64,000 nt of DNA, from positions 86,981 to 150,980 of the forward strand of contig CANLUH010000009.1 in the NCBI GenBank assembly GCA_947494205.1, in the 5' to 3' direction. Made by a program: the position numbers and the translations under genes. Source of the stretch: an uncultured Flavobacteriaceae bacterium (GTDB taxonomy: Bacteria; Bacteroidota; Bacteroidia; Flavobacteriales; Flavobacteriaceae). Shown piece after piece: positions 15,921-26,352 of the stretch (position 1 is its first letter; each line of letters opens with the position of its first letter). The notes under the pieces were generated by a model. The model saw only the letters and a program-made list of their open reading frames with translations. It ran no database searches and had not been told where the DNA came from.

Positions 15921-16088
15921 AGTTGTTAAATGAACGTTGCAACATTGTCGTTGCGGGTGCAAATTTAAGTCTTTTTTAGAAATACCAAAGCGTTTTTAAA
16001 AAAAATATTAAATTATTTTTTAGAGCCTTGATTTTCAGTTTTATAAAAATACACTTTTTTTCGGCTTATTTTTATAACCAACCTATTT

Positions 16089-18701
16089 TTACGCTTTTTC
16101 AGTTTTTACCAGCATCCGTTTTATTTCATTTAATTTCATTAATGCTTCTACTGGTGTTAACGTATCGATATCTGTTAATAAAATTTCTTCTTTTATTTCT
16201 TCTAATAAAGGATCATCTAAATTAAAGAAACTTAGTTGCATATCGTCTTTTATAGATTTCACCTTATCTGTTAATTCTTCGCTAGAATGTGATTGTTCTA
16301 GCTTCTTTAATATTTTGTTAGCACGATGCAATACTTGTTGTGGCATTCCTGCTAATTTTGCTACATGAATCCCGAAACTGTGCTCACTTCCTCCTGCAAC
16401 CAATTTTCTTAAAAACAATACATTGTCTTTTAGTTCTTTTACAGAGACATTAAAATTCTTAATACGACCGAAAGTCTCAGTCATTTCATTAAGTTCATGA
16501 TAATGCGTAGCAAACAATGTTTTTGGTTTTGCTGGATGCTCATGTAAATATTCACTAATTGCCCATGCTATGGAAATACCATCGTAAGTACTAGTTCCTC
16601 TTCCTATTTCATCTAGCAACACTAAACTTCTCTCACTTATGTTATTTAATATGGAAGCGGTTTCATTCATTTCTACCATAAATGTAGATTCTCCCATAGA
16701 AATATTATCGCTAGCGCCTACTCTTGTGAAAATTTTATCTACAAGTCCTATTCTAGCTGTTTTAGCAGGTACAAAACTTCCTATTTGCGCTAAGAGTACT
16801 ATTAGTGCTGTTTGACGCAGTATAGCAGATTTACCAGACATATTAGGCCCAGTAATCATTATTATTTGTTGTGTTTCTCGATCTAAAAACACATCGTTAG
16901 TAATATAATCTTCACCAATTGGCAATTGTTTTTCTATTACTGGGTGACGGCCTTCTTTTATATCTAAATCATGAGAATCGTCTAATGTAGGATATACATA
17001 ATTATTATCGTTTGCTAATTGTGCAAAGCCACATAAACAATCTAACTGCCCTATTAAATACGCGTTTTGTTGTACTGGTTGTATGTATTCGTTCATCCAT
17101 AATACCAAATCGCTAAATAGTTGCTGTTCTATGGCTAAAATACGTTCTTCTGCTCCTAATATTTTAGCTTCGTATTCTTTTAATTCTTCGGTAATATAAC
17201 GTTCTGCATTTACTAAGGTTTGCTTACGTATCCATTCTTCTGGCACTTTATCTTTATGTGTATTACGTACTTCTATATAATACCCAAAGACGTTATTCGA
17301 TGCTATTTTAAGCGAAGTTATTCCTGTACGTTCGCTCTCACGTTCTAGCATTTTATCTAAATATTCTTTTCCTGAATTTGATAATCCTCGAAGCTCATCT
17401 AATTCTTTGGAAAATCCTATTGCTATTGTGTTTCCTTTTAAAACATTTACTGGTGCTTCTTCACTTACTGTTTTCTCAATTTTTTCGCGAAGCACTTTAC
17501 AGGCTTGCAAATTATCGCCTATTATTTTTAAAGATTCGTTATCGCATTGCGATGCCATATCTTTTATTGGTACAATAGCATCTAAAGAGTTTTTAAGTTG
17601 AATAACTTCTCTTGGGCTTACTTTACCTGTTGCTGTTTTAGATATTAAACGTTCTAAATCGCCTATTCTTTTTATTTGATTTTGAATGTCTTGATGTACT
17701 GTCTTCTGTTTCTTTAAAAACGATACAACTTCATGTCTTTGCTTTATTTTTTCAACATTTTTTAAAGGCAAAGCTAGCCAACGTTTTAATAAACGGCCTC
17801 CCATTGGGGAAATCGTTTTATCAATAACATTTAATAGCGTTACTGCATTATTATTTGTTGAATGGTATAATTCTAAATTACGAATGGTAAAACGGTCCAT
17901 CCATACATATTCGTCTTCTGCAATACGAGATACAGATGCTATATGCTGTAATTTATTATGCTGTGTTTCTGCTAAATAATGTAATATGGATCCTGATGCT
18001 ATTATCCCAGCGTTTAAGTCTTCTATCCCAAAGCCTTTTAACGATTTTGTATTAAAGTGTTTTAATAACGTTTCGTTAGCATAGTCAGTTTGGTAAATCC
18101 AGTCTTCTAAATTAAATGTATGGTAATCATTACCAAAACACTCATTAAACTGCAAGCGTTTTTGTTTAGAAACTAAGACTTCACTTGGGCTAAAGTTCTG
18201 TAATAGCTTGTCTATATATTCTTGATTGCCTTGTGCTGTTAAAAATTCTCCTGTAGAAATATCTAAAAACGAAATTCCAATGGTATTCTTCCCAAAATAA
18301 ACAGAACTTAAAAAGTTATTTGTTTTAGATTGTAATACCTCATCGTTAAGTGCGACTCCTGGTGTTACTAACTCAGTAACACCTCGTTTTACTATTGTTT
18401 TTGTTTGTTTTGGATCTTCTAATTGATCACAAATAGCAACACGCTCTCCTGCTTTTACTAATTTTGGCAAATAGGTATTTAAAGAATGGTGCGGAAACCC
18501 CGCTAACTCTGTTTCACTCTCGCTACCTGCTCCTCGTTTGGTTAAAATAATACCAAGAATACCCGCTGCTTTTATAGCATCTGAACCAAAAGTTTCGTAA
18601 AAATCGCCTACTCTAAATAATAGTAGTGCATCTGGGTACTTAGCTTTAATGGCATTATACTGCTTCATTAAAGGGGTTACTTTTTTCGCTTTCTTTGCCA
18701 A
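16089..18701 (-). CDS. mutS: DNA mismatch repair protein MutS
   Basis: 870 residues, full length. The N-terminal mismatch-binding domain has the conserved Phe-x-Glu in VGDFYETFG near residue 38, the residues that stack into the mismatch. The C-terminal ATPase has Walker [11 protein letters not shown], Walker [15 protein letters not shown] and the [10 protein letters not shown] signature. It recognises mispaired bases and recruits MutL. It stands alone on the minus strand; the gap upstream (18702-18868) holds only the divergent promoter region. Confidence 0.97.
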   Translation of the reverse strand: MAKKAKKVTPLMKQYNAIKAKYPDALLLFRVGDFYETFGSDAIKAAGILGIILTKRGAGSESETELAGFPHHSLNTYLPKLVKAGERVAICDQLEDPKQTKTIVKRGVTELVTPGVALNDEVLQSKTNNFLSSVYFGKNTIGISFLDISTGEFLTAQGNQEYIDKLLQNFSPSEVLVSKQKRLQFNECFGNDYHTFNLEDWIYQTDYANETLLKHFNTKSLKGFGIEDLNAGIIASGSILHYLAETQHNKLQHIASVSRIAEDEYVWMDRFTIRNLELYHSTNNNAVTLLNVIDKTISPMGGRLLKRWLALPLKNVEKIKQRHEVVSFLKKQKTVHQDIQNQIKRIGDLERLISKTATGKVSPREVIQLKNSLDAIVPIKDMASQCDNESLKIIGDNLQACKVLREKIEKTVSEEAPVNVLKGNTIAIGFSKELDELRGLSNSGKEYLDKMLERESERTGITSLKIASNNVFGYYIEVRNTHKDKVPEEWIRKQTLVNAERYITEELKEYEAKILGAEERILAIEQQLFSDLVLWMNEYIQPVQQNAYLIGQLDCLCGFAQLANDNNYVYPTLDDSHDLDIKEGRHPVIEKQLPIGEDYITNDVFLDRETQQIIMITGPNMSGKSAILRQTALIVLLAQIGSFVPAKTARIGLVDKIFTRVGASDNISMGESTFMVEMNETASILNNISERSLVLLDEIGRGTSTYDGISIAWAISEYLHEHPAKPKTLFATHYHELNEMTETFGRIKNFNVSVKELKDNVLFLRKLVAGGSEHSFGIHVAKLAGMPQQVLHRANKILKKLEQSHSSEELTDKVKSIKDDMQLSFFNLDDPLLEEIKEEILLTDIDTLTPVEALMKLNEIKRMLVKTEKA

Positions 18702-18868
18702 TGGATTGTTATTTTTATCTAGAAGTTGTTTTAGCTTTTTAGATTCACTAAAAAAATCAAAATGACTTCACTACTTTTGCGTTAAATATAAGGATGCAAT
18801 GTAACTATTATTTCATTTTTTATAAAGTGGAAACGTTATAAGTTATCTATAATTATTCACAACAAATC

Positions 18869-19402
18869 ATGCGTAAATTAAAAAATAGCGAATTAGACCG
18901 ATTAAGTGTAGATGGTTTTAAAACAGCAAAGAAAACACCTATCATTATTATTTTAGATAATATTAGAAGTTTAAATAATATTGGTTCTGTTTTTAGAACG
19001 AGTGATGCTTTTTTAATTGAAAAAATTTATCTGTGTGGTATTACAGCAACACCTCCACATAAAGACATACATAAAACAGCATTAGGGAGTACAGACACTG
19101 TAGTTTGGGAACACGTAGAGAACACTTTAGAATTAACTAAAAGCTTACAAAGCAAAGGTGTAAAAATATGCGCTATTGAACAAGCAGAACAAGCTACCAT
19201 GTTAAATACTTTTACTCCAGAACCAGAAACCAAGTATGCCTTAGTTTTTGGAAATGAAGTAAAAGGTGTTGCTCAAGATGTTGTAAATGCTAGCGATTAT
19301 GTTATAGAAATCCCTCAATATGGTACTAAGCACTCACTAAACATCTCGGTAAGTTGTGGTGTTGTGCTTTGGGATGTTTTTAGTAAGATGTCTCTCCTGT
19401 AG
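18869..19402 (+). CDS. SpoU/TrmH-family RNA 2'-O-methyltransferase
   Basis: 177 residues with the SPOUT knot. Motif 1 is LDNIRSLNNIGSVFRTSDAF, motif 2 is YALVFGNEVKGV and motif 3 is IEIPQYGTKHSLNISVSCGVVLWD. These are the three SpoU signatures. It transfers methyl from SAM to a ribose 2'-OH on tRNA or rRNA; the target cannot be told from sequence. It lacks the extra N-terminal domain of RlmB-type enzymes. Its 3' end overlaps the convergent gene by 23 nt. Confidence 0.88.
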   Translation: MRKLKNSELDRLSVDGFKTAKKTPIIIILDNIRSLNNIGSVFRTSDAFLIEKIYLCGITATPPHKDIHKTALGSTDTVVWEHVENTLELTKSLQSKGVKICAIEQAEQATMLNTFTPEPETKYALVFGNEVKGVAQDVVNASDYVIEIPQYGTKHSLNISVSCGVVLWDVFSKMSLL

Positions 19403-21752
19403 TTATAATAGAACTTATTAACTGCCCTTGCTCCGTAAAACCTTGTACAATAAACAAAGGTAAATTAGAAGCATCTGTTTTCTTAACTTTAAATTTTACT
19501 ATACCCGATGCATCGGTTATTAAGTTAGGTTTCCAATCTATTTCTGTACTTTCATTCTCGAAAGTATAATTGTAAGCTTCATTATAGTATTTTTTAGATT
19601 TATCATAACCATTTTCAAACACATATTGCTTAAATAGCTCTTTCACTCCTTTCTTATAATTATCTGTTGTAAAAACAGCAATTCTATCATAACTTCTGCG
19701 ACTTGACTTAGGTCTAAAAACAATACGATCTATTTCGTCCATTCTAATTTTAAAAACTTGACTTAAAGTTAACACAGTAACATCTGGTTTCCTTAAATCT
19801 ACACCATCCAAAATAAACGCTGTTAAATTAACAGCTCCAAAATTACCAAACACGATTCCATCTGTTAATTGTTCTCCACCAGGAGTATTAATAATTTTTA
19901 GTCCTTTATACTCTCGCAAATAGGTACCTAAATCCATATTATTTCTAATATATTTATCTGGAATATTTAATTTATAATATTCTCCAAGATTAAAGACAAG
20001 GCGTCTATATTTGTCTAAAAAAGCCTTTTCTAATATTGCATCTTGACTTTTTCTTTTACCTGTTATACTTACCTCATCTAATTGATTTAAATCTTTTAAG
20101 TTCAAGACACCTACTTGCTGTTCTTTTGTGTATGTTTTTTGAAATTTATTATATCGTTTTTGAAAACGATACATTAACTCCTCTTTATTACTCACTAAAG
20201 AATCAAAAACTATATTTCTAGGCTTCTCTAAGATGCTTTTATCTACACCTTTTAAAAACGAGACTTTAATAGAATCTCCTTTATAAACTAACAGGTTTTT
20301 AAATTCAAACTCTGGTGTACTATTTAAAAATGTTTCAGCAACTACTTGGTTATTCTTCGCTAACAGTCCTAAATTATTAGATTTTAAAGGCGTTACACTA
20401 CCACTTAAAGTAAAACCTTGTTCAAAATTATATTTACCTTTTGGGTTCTGAGTAGCAATATAGTCTTCTATAGTGTATTGTGTCCAGCCTTGGGTAAGCA
20501 ATAATAAATCTGCATGATTAAATCTATTAGTATTTTCTGTATTAAAATAATAGGCTGGGTTTTCTAAGTAGCCTTTTATATATGGTGTTAGTAAAAAGGC
20601 ACTTTCTATTGTAGTTGTTTGTTTATAGTTTGTATGTTCTGGAAGTACTGAAACACTCATATTCCCTTTTATTTTATCGCCTTCTAATTTTATTTTATAA
20701 GTAGTAGAATCGTTTTGACTTACTAGTGCTTCTAGTGTAATCTCTTGTTTTATCTGCTCTTTATAAACAAAAAACTTACGTTCTAAAACAGGTAAATTAT
20801 CTTTAAAAACAGTCACTGTATTAACACCATTAAAAAAACCTGTCTTATCAATATCTAATGTAACCGTTGTTGTATCTATTAAATTAATTATTGCATAATC
20901 TATTAACTTATTCTTTTGATGAAACAACAATGTGTAATCTGTTTTAGATTGATTAATAGATGCTAAGTTAGTTTGTAATTCTAAATTTAAGGTAGTTGCT
21001 GTTGATTTTAATGTATTTATAGTAAGCCCTGTTTTTTTAGCTTCTGGTAGTTTAACTTTAATTGTAGTATCTTTTAATTTAAATACTGCTTGATAGCGTT
21101 CAGAAGGTAAATAATGAAACTTAGTTTTAGTCATCCCTAAGTGTTCATTCTTAAAACCTACAATTTCTTTGTTTTTTGAATCTACAATTGTACCTGTATA
21201 ATTGGCACTTTCTCCATTAATTAAAACTTTTAATCCTATCGTATTTTTAACACCTTCTAATAAATAACCACCTTGCGGAAACACTTGCGCATCGTAATTT
21301 GAGATATCGGTTGTTCTACTTGTCGCGGTTTCATCTACTTGTATTTTTTGAATGTATTTATTATCCTCACCAAAATTCCTCATGTAATTAGTATTAGCCT
21401 GAAGGTAATAGTTACCTTTTTTAACATCCCCAAAGACCTCAAACTGACCTGCACCTACTCCATTTTGTATAAGCACATTTTTAGTACGTATTAATGCTCC
21501 CGATTCTGAAAATAAGCTAACATACAATACTGTTGTTTTAGTAGATGGTTTATTATCATTAGTTACTACATAGGCTTTAAACCAGATAACATCATCTAAC
21601 CCATATTTAGTTTTATTGGTATGAACAAATACTTTTTCGAAGAGTAGTTGATTTTTTTGTAATGCATTTATAGTATTATCTATAGTTTTATTCTGAGCAA
21701 AACATAGACTAACAAAAAGTAAAGCGAAAATTAAAGTGTAGCGTTTTTTCAT
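19380..21752 (-). CDS. large secreted MG2-like / plug-like protein, copy 2
   Basis: 790 residues with an N-terminal signal peptide ending FAQ. The segment EKVFVHTNKTKYGLDDVIWFKAYV resembles the macroglobulin MG2 entry strand found in many Bacteroidota surface proteins. The middle is a beta-rich repeat region. The region around 565-700 (LDEVSITGKRKSQ..., then a glycine-rich AFILDGVDLRKPD) looks like a TonB-receptor plug-like domain without a barrel. The C-terminus ends in a beta domain with no obvious T9SS motif. It is a tandem paralogue of the gene at 21838, with the same architecture. The role is unknown, probably in the periplasm or outer membrane. Confidence 0.7.
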   Translation of the reverse strand: MKKRYTLIFALLFVSLCFAQNKTIDNTINALQKNQLLFEKVFVHTNKTKYGLDDVIWFKAYVVTNDNKPSTKTTVLYVSLFSESGALIRTKNVLIQNGVGAGQFEVFGDVKKGNYYLQANTNYMRNFGEDNKYIQKIQVDETATSRTTDISNYDAQVFPQGGYLLEGVKNTIGLKVLINGESANYTGTIVDSKNKEIVGFKNEHLGMTKTKFHYLPSERYQAVFKLKDTTIKVKLPEAKKTGLTINTLKSTATTLNLELQTNLASINQSKTDYTLLFHQKNKLIDYAIINLIDTTTVTLDIDKTGFFNGVNTVTVFKDNLPVLERKFFVYKEQIKQEITLEALVSQNDSTTYKIKLEGDKIKGNMSVSVLPEHTNYKQTTTIESAFLLTPYIKGYLENPAYYFNTENTNRFNHADLLLLTQGWTQYTIEDYIATQNPKGKYNFEQGFTLSGSVTPLKSNNLGLLAKNNQVVAETFLNSTPEFEFKNLLVYKGDSIKVSFLKGVDKSILEKPRNIVFDSLVSNKEELMYRFQKRYNKFQKTYTKEQQVGVLNLKDLNQLDEVSITGKRKSQDAILEKAFLDKYRRLVFNLGEYYKLNIPDKYIRNNMDLGTYLREYKGLKIINTPGGEQLTDGIVFGNFGAVNLTAFILDGVDLRKPDVTVLTLSQVFKIRMDEIDRIVFRPKSSRRSYDRIAVFTTDNYKKGVKELFKQYVFENGYDKSKKYYNEAYNYTFENESTEIDWKPNLITDASGIVKFKVKKTDASNLPLFIVQGFTEQGQLISSIITTGETSY

Positions 21753-21837
21753 TTGATGATTTTAAGTTTTCGCAATCAACCATCAAATAGCTTGCCAAAA
21801 AATTAAATAATTAACAATTTTTAACACAAAAAAACCG

Positions 21838-24156
21838 TTATTCTATCACAACAGTATCACTTATCAACTTACCACTATTAGTAAATCCTTGAATTGAGAA
21901 TACTATATCTTCAGACAAACGACCCCTATTTATTTTAAAAACAGCTTCACCTTTTTCATTTACAGGAATATTTGGTTTCCAATCGATATCTTGATATTTA
22001 CTAAATGCTTCAAAACCGTAGATTGGTGTATAATACTTTTTGGGTCTATCGTAGCCCTCTTGAAAATAATATTTTTTAAACAATTCCTTTATATTGTTCT
22101 TATAATTATCTGTTGTGAAAATTTGATAATGAATATGATGCGCATGCCTCTTATACACTATAGCTTCCACATCTTGCATTTCTATAGAAAAGGCTTGATG
22201 ATAAAAATCTGACTGCACTCTTCTTCCATCTATAGACATACTAGCTTCTTTTGTTCCACTAACTAAATAGTTCTCTACCCCTTTCCAATTTCTTATCGTT
22301 ACACTTTCTTTATTCCTTAAAAGTGCGCCTAATGTTTTATTGGCATTAACATATTTTTCATCTATTTCCAAAATTTGAGTTGTTCCTATAAAAAAATCAT
22401 ACTTCCTATATTTATCATCGAAAGCTTTTCGCTCCACAAAAGCTTTACTTCTTGTTTTACCTTTCAACGCTACTTCGTTTAAAGTATTAATATTAGTTAG
22501 ATTAAAACGTTCTACTTCTTGCTCCAAAACTGTTGGTTTTACAATTTCTTTCTGAAGAACAGTGTATGGTTCATCAAATTTATGATTAAAACTAAATTGC
22601 TTTTTAGGAACGTTATCAAAATATATATTTAGTGGTTTAATTGCTTCATAATTACTTCTTACAAACGATAGTTTTATAGAATCCCCCTTATAGGCTAACA
22701 GGTTTTTAAAGCTAAATGTTTTCTTATTGTTTAAAAACAATTTGTTTACTATTACATTCTCACGAGATAACAATGCTAAATTATTAGAGTATAATGGTGT
22801 CACCCGGCCTTCTAACTTAAAACCCATTTCAAAATTATATTTATATTTAGGATTGTGCTTAACTATAAAGTCTGATAATTCATACTGCGTCCAACCTTGC
22901 GTTAGTAATAGTAAATCTATATGCTCTTTTCTCTTTTTATTTTCCTTATTAAAATAATATGTTGGAGACTCTATAAAACCTTTTACATAAGCACTTAACA
23001 AAAAGGCACTTTCTATAGAATGCCTTGCGAGTTCTTCCATTGCACTTTCTGGCAATACAGATACACTAACATTTGCTAGGCCTTCACTTAATTTTAATTT
23101 ATAAGTTGTAGAATCTTTTTCGGTAATTTGTTTTTCTATTGAAAGATTTGTTTTTAGATTTTCTTTTTCAATAAAAAATTGCCGTTCCAAAATAGGTTGC
23201 TTATTTTTAAAAACGGTTACTGTATTTACGCCTCGAAGAAATCCCGCAGCATCTATTTCAAAAGCTATCTTTTTTTCATTTGTAAAATTAACATCAACAT
23301 AGTCTATTACCTTATTATTTTGATGAAATAACAGCGTGTAATTTGTTTGTAGGCTAGTTTGTGTAGTAATATTTGTTTCTAACTGAAACTCAACAACATC
23401 TTCTTTTAGCAGATTATTTACGTGTAAAGTGACTCCTGTTTTAAGAGCTTTTGGTATTGGCAATATTATAATTGTATCGTTAATAGTAACTTTTGCTTTG
23501 TAATTTTGGGCTGTTTTATAATTCCATTTACAAGTAGACAAACCTAAATGTTCATTTTTAAAACTTACTACAGTTTCGTTTTTACTGTTTAATATTTCTC
23601 CCGTATAATCAAATCCCTTTCCATTGATTAGTGCTTTTATTCCAATAGTATTTACAACACCTTCCAATAAATGTCCACCTTCTGGAAATAACTGAATATC
23701 ATATTTTGGTTTAACATCTAGTATGTTCTGCTTTGGAGCCCCTAAAATTGTAATTTTTTGAAGCTGCTTATTGTCGCTCCCAAAATTCTTCATGTAATTT
23801 GTAAACGCTTGGATGTAATAACTGCCTTTTTGTAAAGCTGTAGATAGTTCAAATTGCCCTGTTCCTACTCCATCTTGTATTAAAACCGATTTACTATCTA
23901 TTAAATTACCCGATTCGCTAAATAGATTAACGTATAACAATGTTGTTCTGTATGATGGTTTGTTATCATTTGTAGAAACGTAAGCTTTAAACCAGATAGT
24001 ATCTTCGTTTAGATACGTATTTTTGTTAGTATGAATAAATACTTTCTCAAACAGTAATTGATCTTTTTCTAAAGCATTTACAATACTATCCATTGGTTTA
24101 TTTTGAGCATAACAAACCGAAGACATTAATAAATACAACAAAATATATTTTCGCAT
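21838..24156 (-). CDS. large secreted MG2-like / plug-like protein, copy 1
   Basis: 772 residues from the ATG at 24156; a GTG two codons earlier (24162) is less likely. The signal peptide ends CYAQ. The segment EKVFIHTNKNTYLNEDTIWFKAYVSTNDNKPS is nearly the same as in the next gene, and the two align end to end (LLLTQGWTQYELSDFI against LLLTQGWTQYTIEDYI). They are an old tandem duplication. Conserved DNYKxxxKELFKxYxFxxGYDxxKKYYxxxY near the C-terminus in both marks a shared domain. I recognise the general family (MG2 plus plug-like domain) but not a function. Confidence 0.7.
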   Translation of the reverse strand: MRKYILLYLLMSSVCYAQNKPMDSIVNALEKDQLLFEKVFIHTNKNTYLNEDTIWFKAYVSTNDNKPSYRTTLLYVNLFSESGNLIDSKSVLIQDGVGTGQFELSTALQKGSYYIQAFTNYMKNFGSDNKQLQKITILGAPKQNILDVKPKYDIQLFPEGGHLLEGVVNTIGIKALINGKGFDYTGEILNSKNETVVSFKNEHLGLSTCKWNYKTAQNYKAKVTINDTIIILPIPKALKTGVTLHVNNLLKEDVVEFQLETNITTQTSLQTNYTLLFHQNNKVIDYVDVNFTNEKKIAFEIDAAGFLRGVNTVTVFKNKQPILERQFFIEKENLKTNLSIEKQITEKDSTTYKLKLSEGLANVSVSVLPESAMEELARHSIESAFLLSAYVKGFIESPTYYFNKENKKRKEHIDLLLLTQGWTQYELSDFIVKHNPKYKYNFEMGFKLEGRVTPLYSNNLALLSRENVIVNKLFLNNKKTFSFKNLLAYKGDSIKLSFVRSNYEAIKPLNIYFDNVPKKQFSFNHKFDEPYTVLQKEIVKPTVLEQEVERFNLTNINTLNEVALKGKTRSKAFVERKAFDDKYRKYDFFIGTTQILEIDEKYVNANKTLGALLRNKESVTIRNWKGVENYLVSGTKEASMSIDGRRVQSDFYHQAFSIEMQDVEAIVYKRHAHHIHYQIFTTDNYKNNIKELFKKYYFQEGYDRPKKYYTPIYGFEAFSKYQDIDWKPNIPVNEKGEAVFKINRGRLSEDIVFSIQGFTNSGKLISDTVVIE

Positions 24157-24344
24157 AGACACAAACTAATTTACAATTAACAACACAAAGCAAACACTAT
24201 TATTCTCTTCACACTCTAGTAAAGATCGGTAATAAAATGACATCCTCAAAAAAGAAGGTGCTACATTTTATAAAACTCGAGTGTATTTTCAAGCTAAATT
24301 ATTATTGCTTTTTTGTAGAATTAAAAAAGGAAAACCAAAACATG

Positions 24345-25469
24345 TTACTCACAAATTTGATCTAGAACCCAAAGATAATCTGCTCTGTTTTTAACAAAGT
24401 CTTTATCGGAGATGTCTATAATTTTAATATTTAGCTCTGTTTGATTCTTTAAAAAATCGAGATATCCAGAGTTTATTTTTTCCAGATAATCACTTTCTAT
24501 ATTTTGCTCATAGTCGCGACCTCGTTTTTTAATGTTTTGTTGTAAACGCTCTGTATTTTGATAGAGATACACGTACAACTCTGGTTTAGCTATATCTTTA
24601 TACATTAAATAAAATAATCGTCTGTATAACTTAAACTCATCTTCTTGTAACGTAATCTTAGAAAATATTAAAGATTTAAACACATCGTAATCGCTTACTA
24701 TAAAATCTTTAAACAAATCTAATTGCGCCAAATCATCACTTAATTGCTGATAGCGATCGGCAAGAAAAGACATTTCTAGAGTAAAAGCATAGCGATGTTT
24801 GTCTTCGTAAAATTTTGGCAAAAACGGATTATCTGCAAAACGTTCTAAAATAAGCTTCGCATTATAATCTTTAGATATTTTAGTTACTAAGCTTGTTTTT
24901 CCTGCGCCAATATTACCTTCTATAGCTATATAATTATATTTAGAAAAATCATGAGATTTTTTAGGGTTTTTAAGCCAAATATTAATTGGTTCTAAAGCAC
25001 TATCATCATCACACAATTCTAATAATTCTAAAACTGTTGCTTTGTATTTTTCATGCTGAAATTTAGCCGCTATATCTTTTAATGGTTCTAATACAAATTT
25101 ACGCTTATGTAATTCTGGATGTGGTACTTGTAACGATTCTGTATTTATTGTTTGGTTTTCAAAAAACAAAATATCTAAATCTATAATACGCGCCTCGTAA
25201 CCTTCAGTTTGTGTTCTAACTCTACCAAGCTTTACTTCTATTGCTAGTAATTCCTTTAAAACTTCCTCGGCTACTAAATGTGTTTCTATAGTAATACAAG
25301 CATTAAAAAAATCGTCACTTTCAAAACCAAAAGCTGGTGTTTTATATACTTTAGAGATTGCTTTAATTGCACCTACAGAGGTATAAACAGCATCTATTGC
25401 AAGTTGCAAATTTTTAAATTTGTCTCCTTTATTACTTCCTAACGATATGTATACTTTATTAAACTGCAT
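24345..25469 (-). CDS. folK: fused FolK (HPPK) and deoxynucleoside kinase
   Basis: 374 residues in two parts. Residues 1-160 are 6-hydroxymethyl-7,8-dihydropterin pyrophosphokinase with YISLGSNKGDKFKNLQLAI and the signature RIIDLDILFF, then VPHPELHKRKFVLEPL. Residues about 175-374 are a deoxynucleoside kinase with P-loop IEGNIGAGKTSL, ERFADNPFLP and a KRGRDYEQ LID-like segment. The first makes a folate precursor; the second phosphorylates deoxynucleosides for salvage. The fusion links folate and dNTP supply. I believe it is widespread in Flavobacteriia. Confidence 0.93.
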   Translation of the reverse strand: MQFNKVYISLGSNKGDKFKNLQLAIDAVYTSVGAIKAISKVYKTPAFGFESDDFFNACITIETHLVAEEVLKELLAIEVKLGRVRTQTEGYEARIIDLDILFFENQTINTESLQVPHPELHKRKFVLEPLKDIAAKFQHEKYKATVLELLELCDDDSALEPINIWLKNPKKSHDFSKYNYIAIEGNIGAGKTSLVTKISKDYNAKLILERFADNPFLPKFYEDKHRYAFTLEMSFLADRYQQLSDDLAQLDLFKDFIVSDYDVFKSLIFSKITLQEDEFKLYRRLFYLMYKDIAKPELYVYLYQNTERLQQNIKKRGRDYEQNIESDYLEKINSGYLDFLKNQTELNIKIIDISDKDFVKNRADYLWVLDQICE

Positions 25470-25545
25470 GTATAAGTGGGAGCAAAATAAAGAAAAGTAA
25501 ATGTATTCCTTTATATTTACTTAAAGTATTTATTAACCATTTTCA

Positions 25546-26253
25546 ATGACTATAAAAGATAAACTTGCTGCACAACGTATTTACCTTTTTTTAGGTGCTC
25601 TTTTTATAACCTCATTAGTTGTTTCTAATTTAATTTTTCAAAAATTCTTTTATTGGTACCCAATAGATATTGAAATTTTTGGAGCTAAGCTTTTTGAAAT
25701 TTCTGTAGGCATCTTACCATACCCAATTACATTTTTAATCACCGATTTAATTAGTGAAATTTATGGCAAAAAACGCGCTAACGATATTGTGATAGCTGGT
25801 GTATTTGCCTCGGTATTTTCTCTACTAATTATTTTTATAGCACAATCTGTACCAGCGACATCTTGGTCTTTTGTAAAAGACGATATGTTTTCTACTGTTT
25901 TTGGAAATTCTTCCATTGCTGTTTTTGCTAGTATGATAACCTATTTATTCGCACAGTTTATAGACATTCATATTTATCACTTTTTAAAAAAATTAACTAA
26001 AGGAAAACACTTATGGTTGCGAAATAATTTATCTACTTGGTTCTCTCAATTTATAGATACCTTTACTATTATAGTACTGCTGTCTTCTTTTGGTATTATA
26101 GACTGGAGCAATTTTAAAGGACTTTTAATAAGTGGTTTTATTTTTAAAGCATTAGTAGCACTCTTTGATACGCCTTTTATATATTTAGGTGTTTATCTTT
26201 TTAAGCTAAGATTTAACGTTAATGCAACAACCGATGAGATAGACTTATTGTAA
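25546..26253 (+). CDS. queuosine precursor transporter, YhhQ family
   Basis: 235 residues with about six hydrophobic segments. The motif YPITFLITDLISEIYGKKRAND near residue 56-78 is the hallmark of the YhhQ/VUT1 family, which imports preQ0/preQ1 or other queuosine precursors. It is divergent from folK-dNK and stands alone. The substrate is inferred from the family. Confidence 0.88.
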   Translation: MTIKDKLAAQRIYLFLGALFITSLVVSNLIFQKFFYWYPIDIEIFGAKLFEISVGILPYPITFLITDLISEIYGKKRANDIVIAGVFASVFSLLIIFIAQSVPATSWSFVKDDMFSTVFGNSSIAVFASMITYLFAQFIDIHIYHFLKKLTKGKHLWLRNNLSTWFSQFIDTFTIIVLLSSFGIIDWSNFKGLLISGFIFKALVALFDTPFIYLGVYLFKLRFNVNATTDEIDLL

Positions 26254-26352
26254 ATTTGCTTACAACTAAATCTATTTGTGATACTATTACGTAAATAATT
26301 AATATAAACACAAATACAGTTTACCTTACTGAAGCGAAAAACCCACATTTAC

